64,000 nt of DNA from Verrucomicrobiaceae bacterium (GCA_016713245.1 JADJPM010000004.1:992001-1056000); one strand, 5' to 3'; shown: positions 33,317 to 42,302, counted from the stretch's first letter. Notes: generated by a model not told the origin, from the sequence alone. Made by a program: numbers and translations.

Positions 33317-34689
33317 TGGGCCGGAAGCTTTTTCAGGGCATCCTGATACGAGGGCAGCGTGCGCACCGCCGGATGCGACTGCCACCAAAAGCTGTTGTAC
33401 TCCAGCAGCGCCAGATTGTAGAGCAAATCACGAGTCTCCTGGTCGGTTGCGTTTGAATCTGCCGCCGTGGTATCGATCTGTGCTAGACGCTCATAGTCGG
33501 CAGACTTGAGTATGTGGCGGTAATCTGTTGCGAGTTTCTTTTCCGCCGCTTGGGCGCTGGAAGGATCAAACAACTCGGTGGTGGTGCTTTGAAATGCATA
33601 ACCAAGCAACCGGATTAAATCTCGCAGATGCCCGCCGGAGACGCGGATGAAATAATCGACGGTGGACCAGTCTCCGCTCGCTTCAGGATTCGGCTGGAAG
33701 AAGCGGGCCGGGGCGCGTTTGAGGATCAAGCTGCGCATCACATTGAGCGCCGCCTGATGCTCCAAGCGCTTTTCAGGAAAGCGGGGATCAAACTTGTCCG
33801 CCAGCTTCAAGGCCGGCACCTTGCAAATATGGTCGTAGGCATTTCGCACAGCGCTGGAGGCATGAACAAGGTGGATCGGTGCGCAGTAGATGAACAAGCT
33901 GCGTAACTGCCGGAGCTGGTGAACATCCTCGATAAAGAAGCGGTTGCTGTCCTCGCCCGTGAGGCGGTCCGTGCCATCCACGATGAAAAGCAACCTGTTG
34001 GCCTTCCAAGACGTCGCCATGCGCTCCTCCACATGAGCGATGAGTTTGTTGAATGCCGCGGCGAATTCCCCGAAGGAGGATTTGAGAATGGTCCGGGCTT
34101 CCTCCTTGCGTTTGGTGCCAGTCTTGAAGGCCGTGGAGAGTTTGACAAAGAACTCGCTCAGAAACGGGATGCCCCACTTGCCATCCGCGCCCGTGGTGAC
34201 GTCTCCTGTCCATTCTTTGAATGCTTCCGTGACTAGCACGCGGTCTGTAAACCACTGCTCCAGCGGCGTGACGAATACTTGGTCAATGATGATGCCTTCG
34301 GCCTCCTTGAGTTCCTCACAGAGAGCGCGGGCGAGGGCCAGACACACGTCTGGATACTCCAAGTTATTGAGATCAAGGCCGACATCCTGCCCAGCATCGA
34401 CAAGTATCACTTTGAACAGACCGGGCTGGTTGAGCTGCTGCCGGATGCGCCGAAGCTCGGTGCTTTTTCCCGTTCCTCGGTGACCGCAAAAGAGCACATA
34501 CTTGCTCGCATGGCTCTGAGCGATTTTCCGATTGGCCAGATCAACGCCCAAATCGCGATACAAAGCACTGTAGCCAAGCTCTCGTGCAGGACTGGTATCT
34601 ACGTAGAGAGGGTCGTCGGCATCCTGCAAGGCTTCATTAAAGGCAAGCTGGGCCGAGACGTCCCAAAGCGTTTTTGGTTCTTGGTGCAT
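33313..34689 (-). CDS. AAA-type ATPase, first gene of the ATPase-TPR pair
   Basis: The 458-residue protein has Walker A GHRGTGKST (about residue 70) and Walker B LLFIVDGTDRL (about residue 222). A later HLRDLIRLLGYAF segment resembles the lid of STAND or KAP-like NTPases. No membrane helix or DNA-binding domain is visible. It begins with MHQEPKTLWDVSAQLAFNEA and is followed, with a four-base overlap, by the TPR gene. The split ATPase-plus-TPR layout resembles a STAND protein cut in two genes. A role in stress sensing or phage defence is inferred only. Confidence 0.75.
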   Translation of the reverse strand: MHQEPKTLWDVSAQLAFNEALQDADDPLYVDTSPARELGYSALYRDLGVDLANRKIAQSHASKYVLFCGHRGTGKSTELRRIRQQLNQPGLFKVILVDAGQDVGLDLNNLEYPDVCLALARALCEELKEAEGIIIDQVFVTPLEQWFTDRVLVTEAFKEWTGDVTTGADGKWGIPFLSEFFVKLSTAFKTGTKRKEEARTILKSSFGEFAAAFNKLIAHVEERMATSWKANRLLFIVDGTDRLTGEDSNRFFIEDVHQLRQLRSLFIYCAPIHLVHASSAVRNAYDHICKVPALKLADKFDPRFPEKRLEHQAALNVMRSLILKRAPARFFQPNPEASGDWSTVDYFIRVSGGHLRDLIRLLGYAFQSTTTELFDPSSAQAAEKKLATDYRHILKSADYERLAQIDTTAADSNATDQETRDLLYNLALLEYNSFWWQSHPAVRTLPSYQDALKKLPAQ

Positions 34690-34812
34690 TTCTGTGACTT
34701 TTGAAGCAGGCTAACCGGATTGCAACTCTGCGTCTTCCAACCGGATGATCTCATTTTTGGTGAATGGCCCCTCGTGGCGACGATCATGGTGGGTGGCAAG
34801 ATTCCAAACCAA

Positions 34813-34876
34813 CTGACAGCAAATGGGGGCAGAAAAATGAGCCGCTCTGCATTTGCTGCCCCCATTTTTCTGTCAG
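34813..34876. repeat. 64-bp palindromic element, copy 2
   Basis: It has the same ends (CTGACAG/CTGTCAG), length and outer arms (AAATGGGGGCAG / CTGCCCCCATTT) as the copy at 31340, but a different centre. The flanking GATTCC-A-A-C-AA motif is also shared on one side. It sits between the ATPase gene and the DUF1553 gene. Confidence 0.8.
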
Positions 34877-34910
34877 CTTCAGGGTCTGAAAGTATGGGGC
34901 GTGAGGCGGG

Positions 34911-37415
34911 TCAGTTCAGGTAGCGGAATTCGGCGCTGGCGAAGAGGGCCTGGCAGAAGGAGGCGAGGGTGAGGCCTTTGAGGCTGTCTTTGGGGATGGC
35001 TTTGTTTTTGGCGGCTTCCTTGGGGAATTGGGTCCAGAAGGCGAAGAGGGCATCACGCTCCTTTTGGGTGGGTTCGCGGCCAAAGGTGAGCAGGTAGGCC
35101 TGGGAGAGGCGCTGCTCAGGGGTGCCATCCATCTTGCCGATGCGCTGGGCGAAGGCATCGGCGAGTCCTTGGGCCTGGACGTTGTTCATGAGGAAGAGGC
35201 TTTGGGAGGGGACGTTGGTGGTTTCGCGGTCGCCATTGACGAGGCTGGCATCGGGGAAGTCGAAGACGCCGAGGAACTCGGGGATCTGATCGCGGATGAG
35301 TGGCAGATAGACGCTGCGGAAGAGCTGCGGCTTGGAATTGACCTCGCGGAGGAGATTGATGATGCCTTCACGGCCTTCGCCAGCCCGGGCGACGGGCGAG
35401 CCATCGACGGGGTAGTAATTGATGACGCCGGCGATGCTGAGCATGGCATCGCGAATCTCCTCGGCATCGAGGCGGCGCTGGTTCATGCGCCAGCGGTGTT
35501 TGTTGTCGGGATCGACGGCGTAGTTGGCGGCATCGTGCGTGCTGCTCATCTGGTAAACGCGGCTAAGCATGATCTCGCGGATGAGTTTTTTCACGGACCA
35601 GCCGCTTTCCATGAAGCTGACGGCGAGATGATCGAGCAGCTCGGGATGCGAGGGCTTTTGGCCCATGGTGCCAAAATTATCCGGCGTGGTGACGAGACCT
35701 GCGCCCATGAGTTTGAGCCAGACACGATTCGCCATGACGCGGGCGGTGAGGGGATTGTCCTTGGAGGCGATCCAGAAGGCGAGATCGAGTCGGCCGCTGC
35801 CTTGCGAGATGTTAAGCGGCTCGCCTTTGGCGCAAAGCACCTCGACGAGGCCGCGTGGGACCATTTCACCAGCTTGCTTGATGTCTCCGCGGACGAGGAT
35901 GGGGCTGTTGGCCGGGGCGGGACGGTCGAGCACGCCCATGGCGAGGGTCCTTGGCGTGCCGTCTTCGTAAAAGAGATCCACGTCGGCCTTCATGCCGTCC
36001 GCTCGGTCAAAGGAGCTGCGCACGCGGAGGAAGTTTTGAGCGTTGTTGGATTCACGCTGCTGGGCGCTTTGGGTGCGCACTTGCTCGCGAAGCGTGTTGG
36101 CGGTGGTGATGGCTTCGTCGTAGCGCTTCTTGAGCGTGGCGACTTCGGAAGGCGAGATCTTGGCCAGCGCCGCGACCTGATCGGATTCGCGGTCGAGCTC
36201 GATGAGGGTGCCGGGATTGGCGTTTTGAAGCTGGCTATAGGTGCCGAAGAGCGTCTCGCTGCTCGTGAAGATGCCGGCGAGGGCGTAGTAGTCACGCTGG
36301 GTGAAGGGATCAAACTTGTGATCGTGGCAGCGGGCGCAGGCGAGGGTGACGCCGAGCATGGCCTGGGACATGGCGTCGATTTGCTCATCGACGAGGTCCA
36401 TCTGGAACTGGCGTTTGTCCCGCTGGTTGTGGCCTTTGGAACCGATGGCGAGGAAGCCGGTGGCGATGATCTTTTCGGCCTGTTCGTGCTTGGTCGAGAA
36501 CTTCATCAAATCGCCCGCGATCTGCTCTTTGAGGAACTGGTCATAGGGTTTGTCCTTTCGGAAGCTCTCGATGACGTAGTCGCGGTAACGCCAGGCATGC
36601 GGGTAGAGCACATTGACCTCTTTGCCGCTGCTCTCGCCGTAGCGGGCCACATCAAGCCAGTGACGCGCCCACTTCTCGCCGTAGTGGGAGGAGTCGAGAT
36701 ACATGTCGATGACGCGTTTCACGGCATCGGGTGAGGTATCGGCGAGGAACGTCTTCACCTCATCGGGCGTGGGAGGCAGGCCGGTCAGATCGAAGGCAAT
36801 GCGGCGGATGAGCGTGGGGCGGTCCGCATCACGCACGGGATGCAGGCCGGCTTTTTCGATGTCGGCGAGGATGAAGTGGTCGATGTCCGTTTTGGCCCAG
36901 CCTTCGGTTTTGACAGTGGGAGGCGTTTGCTTCACCGGTTTTTGGAAAGCCCAGTGCTGGCGACCGGCATCCATGTCGATCACACGCTTGCCGCCGGTGG
37001 CGTTGGCCACCTTTTGCTCACGGGGATCGGGAGCGCCCATCTCGATCCACTTTTTGAAATTGGCGATGACCTCGTCTGGCAGCTTTTGCTTCGGTGGCAT
37101 CTCCATGTCGTCGTTTTTCCAGGTCATCGCCTGATACACGGTGCTCTCGCTGATGCTGCCGGGTGTGATGCCGGGGTGCCCGCTCTCGCCGCCGAGCAGG
37201 GTGGCTTGCTTGGTGTCGAGGGTGAGGCCGCCTTTGACCTTTTCGGACTCGCTGCTGTGGCATTTGTAGCAATGCTCGACGAGCACGGGGCGGATGTTTT
37301 TCTCGAAGAAGGCGAGTTGATCGGGCGCAATGCCCGCATGGGCATTTTCAGCCGTGTCAGCGGCAGGCAGACGCGTGAGGGCGATCAAGGAAATCGAGAG
37401 GGTAAAGGCCTTCAT
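34911..37415 (-). CDS. DUF1549/DUF1553 protein with planctomycete-type cytochrome c domain
   Basis: The 834-residue protein has a signal peptide, then a PSCyt1 domain with CYKCHSSESEKVKGGLTLDT (heme motif CxxCH near residue 52). DUF1549 follows (TDIDHFILADIEKAGLHPV; GEKWARHWLDVARYGES), then DUF1553 at the C-terminus (ETTNVPSQSLFLMNN). Such proteins are abundant in Planctomycetes and Verrucomicrobia, are secreted, and are linked to polysaccharide degradation by an unknown reaction. The usual downstream DUF1501 partner is missing here, and the C-terminal LamG insert of larger members is absent. Confidence 0.92.
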   Translation of the reverse strand: MKAFTLSISLIALTRLPAADTAENAHAGIAPDQLAFFEKNIRPVLVEHCYKCHSSESEKVKGGLTLDTKQATLLGGESGHPGITPGSISESTVYQAMTWKNDDMEMPPKQKLPDEVIANFKKWIEMGAPDPREQKVANATGGKRVIDMDAGRQHWAFQKPVKQTPPTVKTEGWAKTDIDHFILADIEKAGLHPVRDADRPTLIRRIAFDLTGLPPTPDEVKTFLADTSPDAVKRVIDMYLDSSHYGEKWARHWLDVARYGESSGKEVNVLYPHAWRYRDYVIESFRKDKPYDQFLKEQIAGDLMKFSTKHEQAEKIIATGFLAIGSKGHNQRDKRQFQMDLVDEQIDAMSQAMLGVTLACARCHDHKFDPFTQRDYYALAGIFTSSETLFGTYSQLQNANPGTLIELDRESDQVAALAKISPSEVATLKKRYDEAITTANTLREQVRTQSAQQRESNNAQNFLRVRSSFDRADGMKADVDLFYEDGTPRTLAMGVLDRPAPANSPILVRGDIKQAGEMVPRGLVEVLCAKGEPLNISQGSGRLDLAFWIASKDNPLTARVMANRVWLKLMGAGLVTTPDNFGTMGQKPSHPELLDHLAVSFMESGWSVKKLIREIMLSRVYQMSSTHDAANYAVDPDNKHRWRMNQRRLDAEEIRDAMLSIAGVINYYPVDGSPVARAGEGREGIINLLREVNSKPQLFRSVYLPLIRDQIPEFLGVFDFPDASLVNGDRETTNVPSQSLFLMNNVQAQGLADAFAQRIGKMDGTPEQRLSQAYLLTFGREPTQKERDALFAFWTQFPKEAAKNKAIPKDSLKGLTLASFCQALFASAEFRYLN

Positions 37416-37559
37416 GGTCGTGAGGAGGAAGTTCGCGGTTCTAACCGTGAAGCAGCGCCAAAGTTGCAGTCCGATTCCCGAGGGCTAGAGGGGGCTTGAT
37501 GCTCGGTTCGCAGAATCGAGGCGCATTCAGGGGCGCTTTTCAGTGATTTTACAAGAGCC

Positions 37560-37700
37560 TTGCGAAGCTCTTACATCGGTCTGACACATGCTCTCAAAGC
37601 TGTGCGAAAATACTATCAGACAATGAGAACAGCCGCAAGGCTGACATGTCGTAGCTTTTTCAGTGTGGTCCTTCTTGGCTGTTGGTACTACCGAATGAAT
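37560..37700 (+). other. Candidate short transcript upstream of a terminator hairpin
   Basis: The 37416-37776 gap contains a stretch less GC-rich than its surroundings. It has AAGAGC/GCTCTT hairpin sequence near 37550-37570 and ends at a clear terminator-like hairpin. A short frame from 37623 reads MRTAARLTCRSFFSVVLLGC, a lipobox-like start, but then runs through the terminator. A small RNA or tiny lipoprotein is possible; no promoter is identified. Confidence 0.25.
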
Positions 37701-37738
37701 ACCGGGGCGGATCGAGTGATCCACCCCGGTTCTTTTTT
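37701..37738 (+). terminator. Intrinsic terminator-like hairpin
   Basis: ACCGGGGCGGATC pairs with GATCCACCCCGGT (one mismatch) around GAGT, followed by TCTTTTTT. It precedes the esterase gene and would end transcripts coming from the 37560 region. Confidence 0.75.
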
Positions 37739-37776
37739 GGAAGGTGTGAGGAGGGGTGGGCGTTTCGAGCGGCCTC

Positions 37777-39282
37777 ATGAAGTCACGATTTGCCCTGCTC
37801 ACTGCCGTTTTGATGCTGCCACTGCCCCTGCTGGCTGCCGTGAAGGTGCCGGCGCTCTTTTCGGATCACATGGTGCTCCAGGCGGGCAAGCCCGTGGCGG
37901 TCTGGGGCACGGCGGCGGCCGGTGAAAAGGTCACCGTGGGCTTCGGAGCCCAGGAGAAGTCTGTCACGGCCGGTCAGGACGGTGCGTGGAGCGTGAAGCT
38001 CGATCCGCTGAAGGCCTCGCCGGAGCCGCAGGTGCTCAAAATCAACACGCTCACCATTCAGGACGTGCTCGTGGGCGAGGTATGGCTCGGCTCCGGGCAA
38101 TCCAACATGGCGATGCAGGTGAAGGGCGCGAAGGATCTCGAAGCGAGCAAAGCCGCCGCGAAGCTGCCGCAAATCCGCGTCTTTACCGAAGGCAGCGCGG
38201 CGGCGGAAACGGCGCAGAGCATGGGAAAAGGGAGCTGGATCGTGTGCTCCCCGGAGACGGTGGAGCGCTTTTCGGCCACGGCGTATTTCTTTGGCCGTTC
38301 ACTGCATGAGGAACTGAAGGTGCCGGCGGGCCTGATCGTTTCGGCGGTGGGCGGCACGCCGATTGAAAGCTGGATCGACGCCGCCGCGCAGCGGGCGCAA
38401 CCGGAGCTGAAAGGCTTCTTTGAAGCGATGGCGGCGGCCAATGCGAAATTTGACGAAGCCAAGGTGAAGGCTGCCTACGAGGCGCAGGTGGAGAAATGGA
38501 AGGAGGCCGTGAAGGTCGCCAAAGCGGCGAAGCGGCCACTGCCGCAAAAGCCGCGTGATCCCATCGAAACCCACAAACGCAAAGGTAACGTGGGCGGGCT
38601 CTTCAATGGCAAGATCGCTCCGCTGATCCCCTACACCCTGCGTGGAGCCATCTGGTATCAGGGAGAGGCGAACAGTGCCGATGACAAGGCTCTCTACTAT
38701 CAAGAGCAGCTCACCCTGTTGGCCAAGGAATGGCGGCAGCGATGGGGGGATGAGTTTCCCTTCGCCTGGGTGCAATTGCCGAACTTCACCCGCCCCGGCA
38801 CTGGTTGGCCGCTCGTGCGTGACGAGATGCGCCAAGCTTTGGCGACTATCCCAAACAGCGGCATGGCCATCACGCTCGATGTCGGGGAGTTGAAGGACAT
38901 CCATCCGACAAACAAACAGGAGGTGGGCCGTCGTCTCGCGCTTTGGGCTCTGGGCAAGGTGTACGACAAACCCGTGGCCGCCACCAGTGGGCCGCTGGTG
39001 AAAAAGGTGACGCGTGAGGGGGCATCGCTGGTTGTTCAGTTCGATCACGCGGCCGGTTTGAAGGCCAATGCAGCGCTGAACGAATTCGAAGTGGCCGGTG
39101 CGGACCATGTTTTCAAAACAGCCGAGGCTCGCCTCGAAGGTGAGACGGTTGTTTTGACCGGTGAAGGCACGGCCTCGGCCATGAAAGTGCGTTACGCCTG
39201 GAAAGACGCGACCTCGGCAGCGCTGGTGAACGGAGCCGGCATTCCGGCTTCGACCTTCCAGATGCCTGTCGGGGCCAAATGA
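37777..39282 (+). CDS. Sialate O-acetylesterase family (SGNH/SASA) esterase
   Basis: The 501-residue protein has a signal peptide (MKSRFALLTAVLMLPLPLLA). The SASA-type esterase motif GEVWLGSGQSNMAMQV holds the nucleophile Ser in GQSNM. Further features are GLIVSAVGGTPIESWIDA, AIWYQGEANS (oxyanion Gly/Gln) and IHPTNKQEVGRRLALWAL with the catalytic His. It would remove O-acetyl groups from sugars in the periplasm. Neighbouring sulfatases and the SGNH-alpha/beta hydrolase suggest breakdown of decorated glycans. An upstream ATG at 37756 adds seven residues. Confidence 0.9.
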   Translation: MKSRFALLTAVLMLPLPLLAAVKVPALFSDHMVLQAGKPVAVWGTAAAGEKVTVGFGAQEKSVTAGQDGAWSVKLDPLKASPEPQVLKINTLTIQDVLVGEVWLGSGQSNMAMQVKGAKDLEASKAAAKLPQIRVFTEGSAAAETAQSMGKGSWIVCSPETVERFSATAYFFGRSLHEELKVPAGLIVSAVGGTPIESWIDAAAQRAQPELKGFFEAMAAANAKFDEAKVKAAYEAQVEKWKEAVKVAKAAKRPLPQKPRDPIETHKRKGNVGGLFNGKIAPLIPYTLRGAIWYQGEANSADDKALYYQEQLTLLAKEWRQRWGDEFPFAWVQLPNFTRPGTGWPLVRDEMRQALATIPNSGMAITLDVGELKDIHPTNKQEVGRRLALWALGKVYDKPVAATSGPLVKKVTREGASLVVQFDHAAGLKANAALNEFEVAGADHVFKTAEARLEGETVVLTGEGTASAMKVRYAWKDATSAALVNGAGIPASTFQMPVGAK

Positions 39283-39285
39283 GGC

Positions 39286-39804
39286 TCAGACAGACTTTTC
39301 GAGCTCGCTCTGGCTTTCGAGCACCTTCTGCGTTTGGCGCTCGCGGAAGGCTTGCAGCTTCTTGGCAAGCGCACGGTCCTCATTGGCGAGCATGGAGACG
39401 GCAAAAAGACCGGCATTGAGTGCTCCAGCATTGCCGATGGCAAAGGTGGCCACAGGAATGCCACCAGGCATTTGCACGATCGAATAAAGGCTATCCATGC
39501 CGCTCAGCGCCCGACTTTGCACCGGCACACCGAGAACGGGAATCGTGGTCATGCTCGCCGTCATGCCGGGAAGGTGGGCAGCACCGCCAGCCCCGGCGAT
39601 GATGCACTTCAGGCCGCGTTGGGAAGCGGTCGTGGCATAGTCGTAGAGCAATCCAGGCGTGCGATGGGCGCTGACGACCTTCTTTTCAAAGGGAATTCCG
39701 AAATCGGCGAGCACCTGCGCGGCGTTTTGCATGGTGGGCCAGTCGGAACTGGAGCCCATGATGATGCCCACGACGGGCGGAAGCTGGATGTTGGATTCGC
39801 TCAT
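39286..39804 (-). CDS. purE: N5-carboxyaminoimidazole ribonucleotide mutase
   Basis: The 172-residue class I PurE has GIIMGSSSDWPTMQNAAQVL (substrate phosphate loop), KVVSAHRTPGLLYDYA (catalytic His in SAHRTP), and IIAGAGGAAHLPGMTAS. It converts N5-CAIR to CAIR in purine synthesis. No purK is adjacent. It ends 3 bases after the convergent esterase stop. Confidence 0.96.
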   Translation of the reverse strand: MSESNIQLPPVVGIIMGSSSDWPTMQNAAQVLADFGIPFEKKVVSAHRTPGLLYDYATTASQRGLKCIIAGAGGAAHLPGMTASMTTIPVLGVPVQSRALSGMDSLYSIVQMPGGIPVATFAIGNAGALNAGLFAVSMLANEDRALAKKLQAFRERQTQKVLESQSELEKSV

Positions 39805-39857
39805 GCGGTGATCAGCATGGACGGCGGTGCCGCAGCGTCAACGAACACCTCGCCCGG

Positions 39858-40436
39858 TCAGGCTTCGCGCCGTGCCACATACACAAAGGCAGGCGGCAGG
39901 TTCGCCCACACGACTTCGGTGGTGGTGACATTGGGCAGCAGAGAGCCGAGGAGCTCGCGGAAGTGCTGGCCCGCTGGGAGCAGATGAAAGCCAAAGTAAG
40001 CGAAGGTCACAAAACAGCCGCCGGGTGCCAGATGCGGAAGTACATTGCCGAGGATCGCCTTCTGGAGTGACTCTGGAAACGCCGTCCAAGGCAGGCCGCT
40101 GATGATCACATCAAAGCCTTCGCTGAAATCTGGCTGTGTGAGGTCAAATTTCTGCGCACAGCAGCACTCGAAGCGCATACCGGGAAACTCCTCATGCAGC
40201 CGGTGAACGAAGGCCTCATTGAGTTCGAGGCCGACATACTTGGCCTGATCCGGCATGACCCGGGCGATGGCCTGGGTGAAGGCACCCGTGCCGGGGCCGA
40301 GTTCCAGAATGTGACGTGCCTCTGCGCAGCGTGATGCCTCCATCATCATCTCTGCCAAAGCAGGACTCGAAGGCGCGACGGCCCCCACTGTTTTCCAGTT
40401 GCGGACGAATTCTCGGAGAAATGCGGGGGCTGACAT
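39858..40436 (-). CDS. Class I SAM-dependent methyltransferase (PmtA-like)
   Basis: The 192-residue protein has motif I LELGPGTGAFTQAIARV, an acidic ribose-binding segment (YVGLELNEAFVHRL) and a later DVIISGLPWTAFPES loop. The N-terminal FVRNWKTVGAVAPSSPALAE is typical of phospholipid N-methyltransferase/PmtA-like proteins, which relate to rRNA adenine methylases. Phosphatidylethanolamine methylation is a reasonable guess. ATGs at 40493 and 40514 would extend the N-terminus across a perfect hairpin, so 40436 is preferred. Confidence 0.8.
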   Translation of the reverse strand: MSAPAFLREFVRNWKTVGAVAPSSPALAEMMMEASRCAEARHILELGPGTGAFTQAIARVMPDQAKYVGLELNEAFVHRLHEEFPGMRFECCCAQKFDLTQPDFSEGFDVIISGLPWTAFPESLQKAILGNVLPHLAPGGCFVTFAYFGFHLLPAGQHFRELLGSLLPNVTTTEVVWANLPPAFVYVARREA

Positions 40437-40476
40437 CGGCGGGCGGATGCTACGCATCCTCAGTGCTTCTGCGAAT

Positions 40477-40499
40477 GCTTTTATGGAGGCCATAAAAGC
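40477..40499. promoter_or_regulatory. Perfect 10-bp inverted repeat between divergent genes
   Basis: GCTTTTATGG and CCATAAAAGC flank a three-base AGG centre. It lies 41 bases from the methyltransferase start and 57 bases before the small lipoprotein ATG, fitting an operator or hairpin that serves one or both genes. No regulator is identified. Confidence 0.45.
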
Positions 40500-40555
40500 G
40501 AACGTGCGATGCATGTCGTGGGTCGAAGGCAGACCAACCCAACCCAAACCGAACC

Positions 40556-40780
40556 ATGATCACCAAAGCTCTTGTCCTGGCCTTTTGCGCCACCTGTCTC
40601 TCCCAATGTGCCCACCAGCCTTCGGAACGCTATCTGACCAACGCAGACTCCGGAAAAGTCATCAGCGAACGCTATTATGAAATCGATGGCGTGCGCAAAG
40701 TGGAACGTCGCATCTTGGTGACGACCACGCCTCGCCTCGAGACGAGGCTAGAGACGCGGGTTCTCGGCACGACGTGGTGA
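40556..40780 (+). CDS. Small putative lipoprotein
   Basis: The 74-residue product begins MITKALVLAFCATCLSQCAH. The lipobox LSQC gives a mature protein of about 57 residues with Arg/Glu-rich content and an imperfect internal repeat (RLETRLETR). No family is recognised. It is divergent from the methyltransferase gene and convergent with the sulfatase. Its short length and clean signal support a real gene. Confidence 0.6.
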   Translation: MITKALVLAFCATCLSQCAHQPSERYLTNADSGKVISERYYEIDGVRKVERRILVTTTPRLETRLETRVLGTTW

Positions 40781-40787
40781 AGTGGTC

Positions 40788-42194
40788 TCACTTCTTCTCT
40801 TTGTTCTTCTTCTTCGGATTCTCCTTCGATCCTTTTTTGCCTTTGCCGCCGGAGGTGGATGCGATCTCTTCTTTTGGCAAAACGGTGGCGAGCCGAGTCC
40901 TGACCTCGCTCAAGCCTGCTTCGCCAGCGAGATTCGTCCATTCATAGGGGTCCTTGGAGTGATCGTAGAGTTCCTCGCTGCCATCTGCATAGCGGATATA
41001 GCGCCACTGGGCATCACGCACAGCGTGGTTGCCCTTGCCATGGGTGCAAATGGCCACGTCATCCCATTTTGCCAAGGGATCCTTCAGCAGCGGCATCAAG
41101 GATGCGCCTTTCACATGCTCAGGCACCGGCAGGCCGGTCAGATCGCAAAGAGTGGAGTAGATGTTCGTGTAATCGACTGGCGCTTTGCAAAGGCTGCCCG
41201 GCTTGGAAATGCCCGGTGCCACGATGGCCATGGAAGTGCGGGTGGCCTTCTCCCAAAGCGCAAATTTACGCCAGTGCTCCTTCTCCCCGAGATGCCAGCC
41301 ATGGTCAGTCCACCAGACAATGATCGTTTTGTCCTTCCGTGGGCTGGCGTCGAGTCCGTCGAGCAGGCGACCGACCTGATCGTCGAGATAGGAAATCGTC
41401 GCCAGATAGGCCTGCACGCCTTGTTTCCATTGGTCTCCCTTCAAAACGGCGGCGTGATCGCCTTCAGGACCAGCCATCTTTTTGCCGGCGGTAGGTACAT
41501 CGTCCAGATCACCATCCTTGGTCACGGGAAGCTGGATCTCAGCGAGCGGGAAGCGGTCGAAATACATCTGGGGAACATACCAAGGCAGGTGGGGTTTCAC
41601 ATAGCCGAGGGCGAGAAAGAGCGGCTTATCGGAGGGGGCCGTCTTGAGATGGTTGATGGCCCAGTCGGTGGCTTTGGTGTCGCCCATGTCCGCGGTAGTC
41701 GCTTTCACCGCGCCCCAGTCGAAGTGGCCGCGGTCGAGGCCATTCAGATTGGCATCGTGATCGTTGATGCTGGGGAAAAGGCCCGCCCATTCCGTCCAGC
41801 CATCCTCACGGCCTTCGCTGCCATAGCCATGGTAAATCTTGCCTGCTCCACGGGTGTTGTAGCCATTGGCCAGGAAGTGGCGGTTGATGGTCATCACGTC
41901 CTTGAGTACACCACCCGCTGGATCGCCATTGGTGTAGATGCCGGTCTGCCAAGGGCGCAGACCGCTCATCAAGGCGGCACGGGAGGGATTGCAGGCTGGA
42001 GCGGCGCAGTGCGAATTCGTGAAGGCCGTGCCGCGTGCCACGAGGCGGTCAATGTTCGGCGTTTTGGTCTGTGGATGCCCGCCCAGGTAACTCGTCCAGT
42101 CGTTCAAATCATCGACGGCGATGAAGAGCACATCCGGCCGTGATTCAGCCGCGGCGCAGCAGGTGAGGAGAAGGAGTAAAGCAAGGTGACGCAT
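40788..42194 (-). CDS. Formylglycine-dependent sulfatase (family S1)
   Basis: The 468-residue protein has a signal peptide (MRHLALLLLLTCCAAA), the metal-binding start DVLFIAVDDLNDW, and the sulfatase signature CNPSRAALMSG whose Cys becomes formylglycine. Further features are GKIYHGYG and WWTDHGWHLGEKEHWRKF. It would cleave sulfate esters in the periplasm. The C-terminus is a Lys-rich tail (GKGKKGSKENPKKKNKEKK). An ATG one codon upstream (42197) is equally possible. The anaerobic maturase or FGE is not in the window. Confidence 0.93.
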   Translation of the reverse strand: MRHLALLLLLTCCAAAESRPDVLFIAVDDLNDWTSYLGGHPQTKTPNIDRLVARGTAFTNSHCAAPACNPSRAALMSGLRPWQTGIYTNGDPAGGVLKDVMTINRHFLANGYNTRGAGKIYHGYGSEGREDGWTEWAGLFPSINDHDANLNGLDRGHFDWGAVKATTADMGDTKATDWAINHLKTAPSDKPLFLALGYVKPHLPWYVPQMYFDRFPLAEIQLPVTKDGDLDDVPTAGKKMAGPEGDHAAVLKGDQWKQGVQAYLATISYLDDQVGRLLDGLDASPRKDKTIIVWWTDHGWHLGEKEHWRKFALWEKATRTSMAIVAPGISKPGSLCKAPVDYTNIYSTLCDLTGLPVPEHVKGASLMPLLKDPLAKWDDVAICTHGKGNHAVRDAQWRYIRYADGSEELYDHSKDPYEWTNLAGEAGLSEVRTRLATVLPKEEIASTSGGKGKKGSKENPKKKNKEKK

Positions 42195-42302
42195 CATGGC
42201 CCGCCGTGAACGAGCTATTGGAGGACGTCTTGCGTGAATCCTTCTCACAACCTCTGAGCCCCATGAACAAACGGAGGTTTTTCATCGTAGTGTGTTCCCC
42301 TC

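Noticed and set aside
35028..36734. A 568-residue open frame opposite the DUF1553 gene
   Set aside because: It is an antisense shadow with Gly/Ala/Glu-rich composition produced by the sense codon bias; no start signal or domain.
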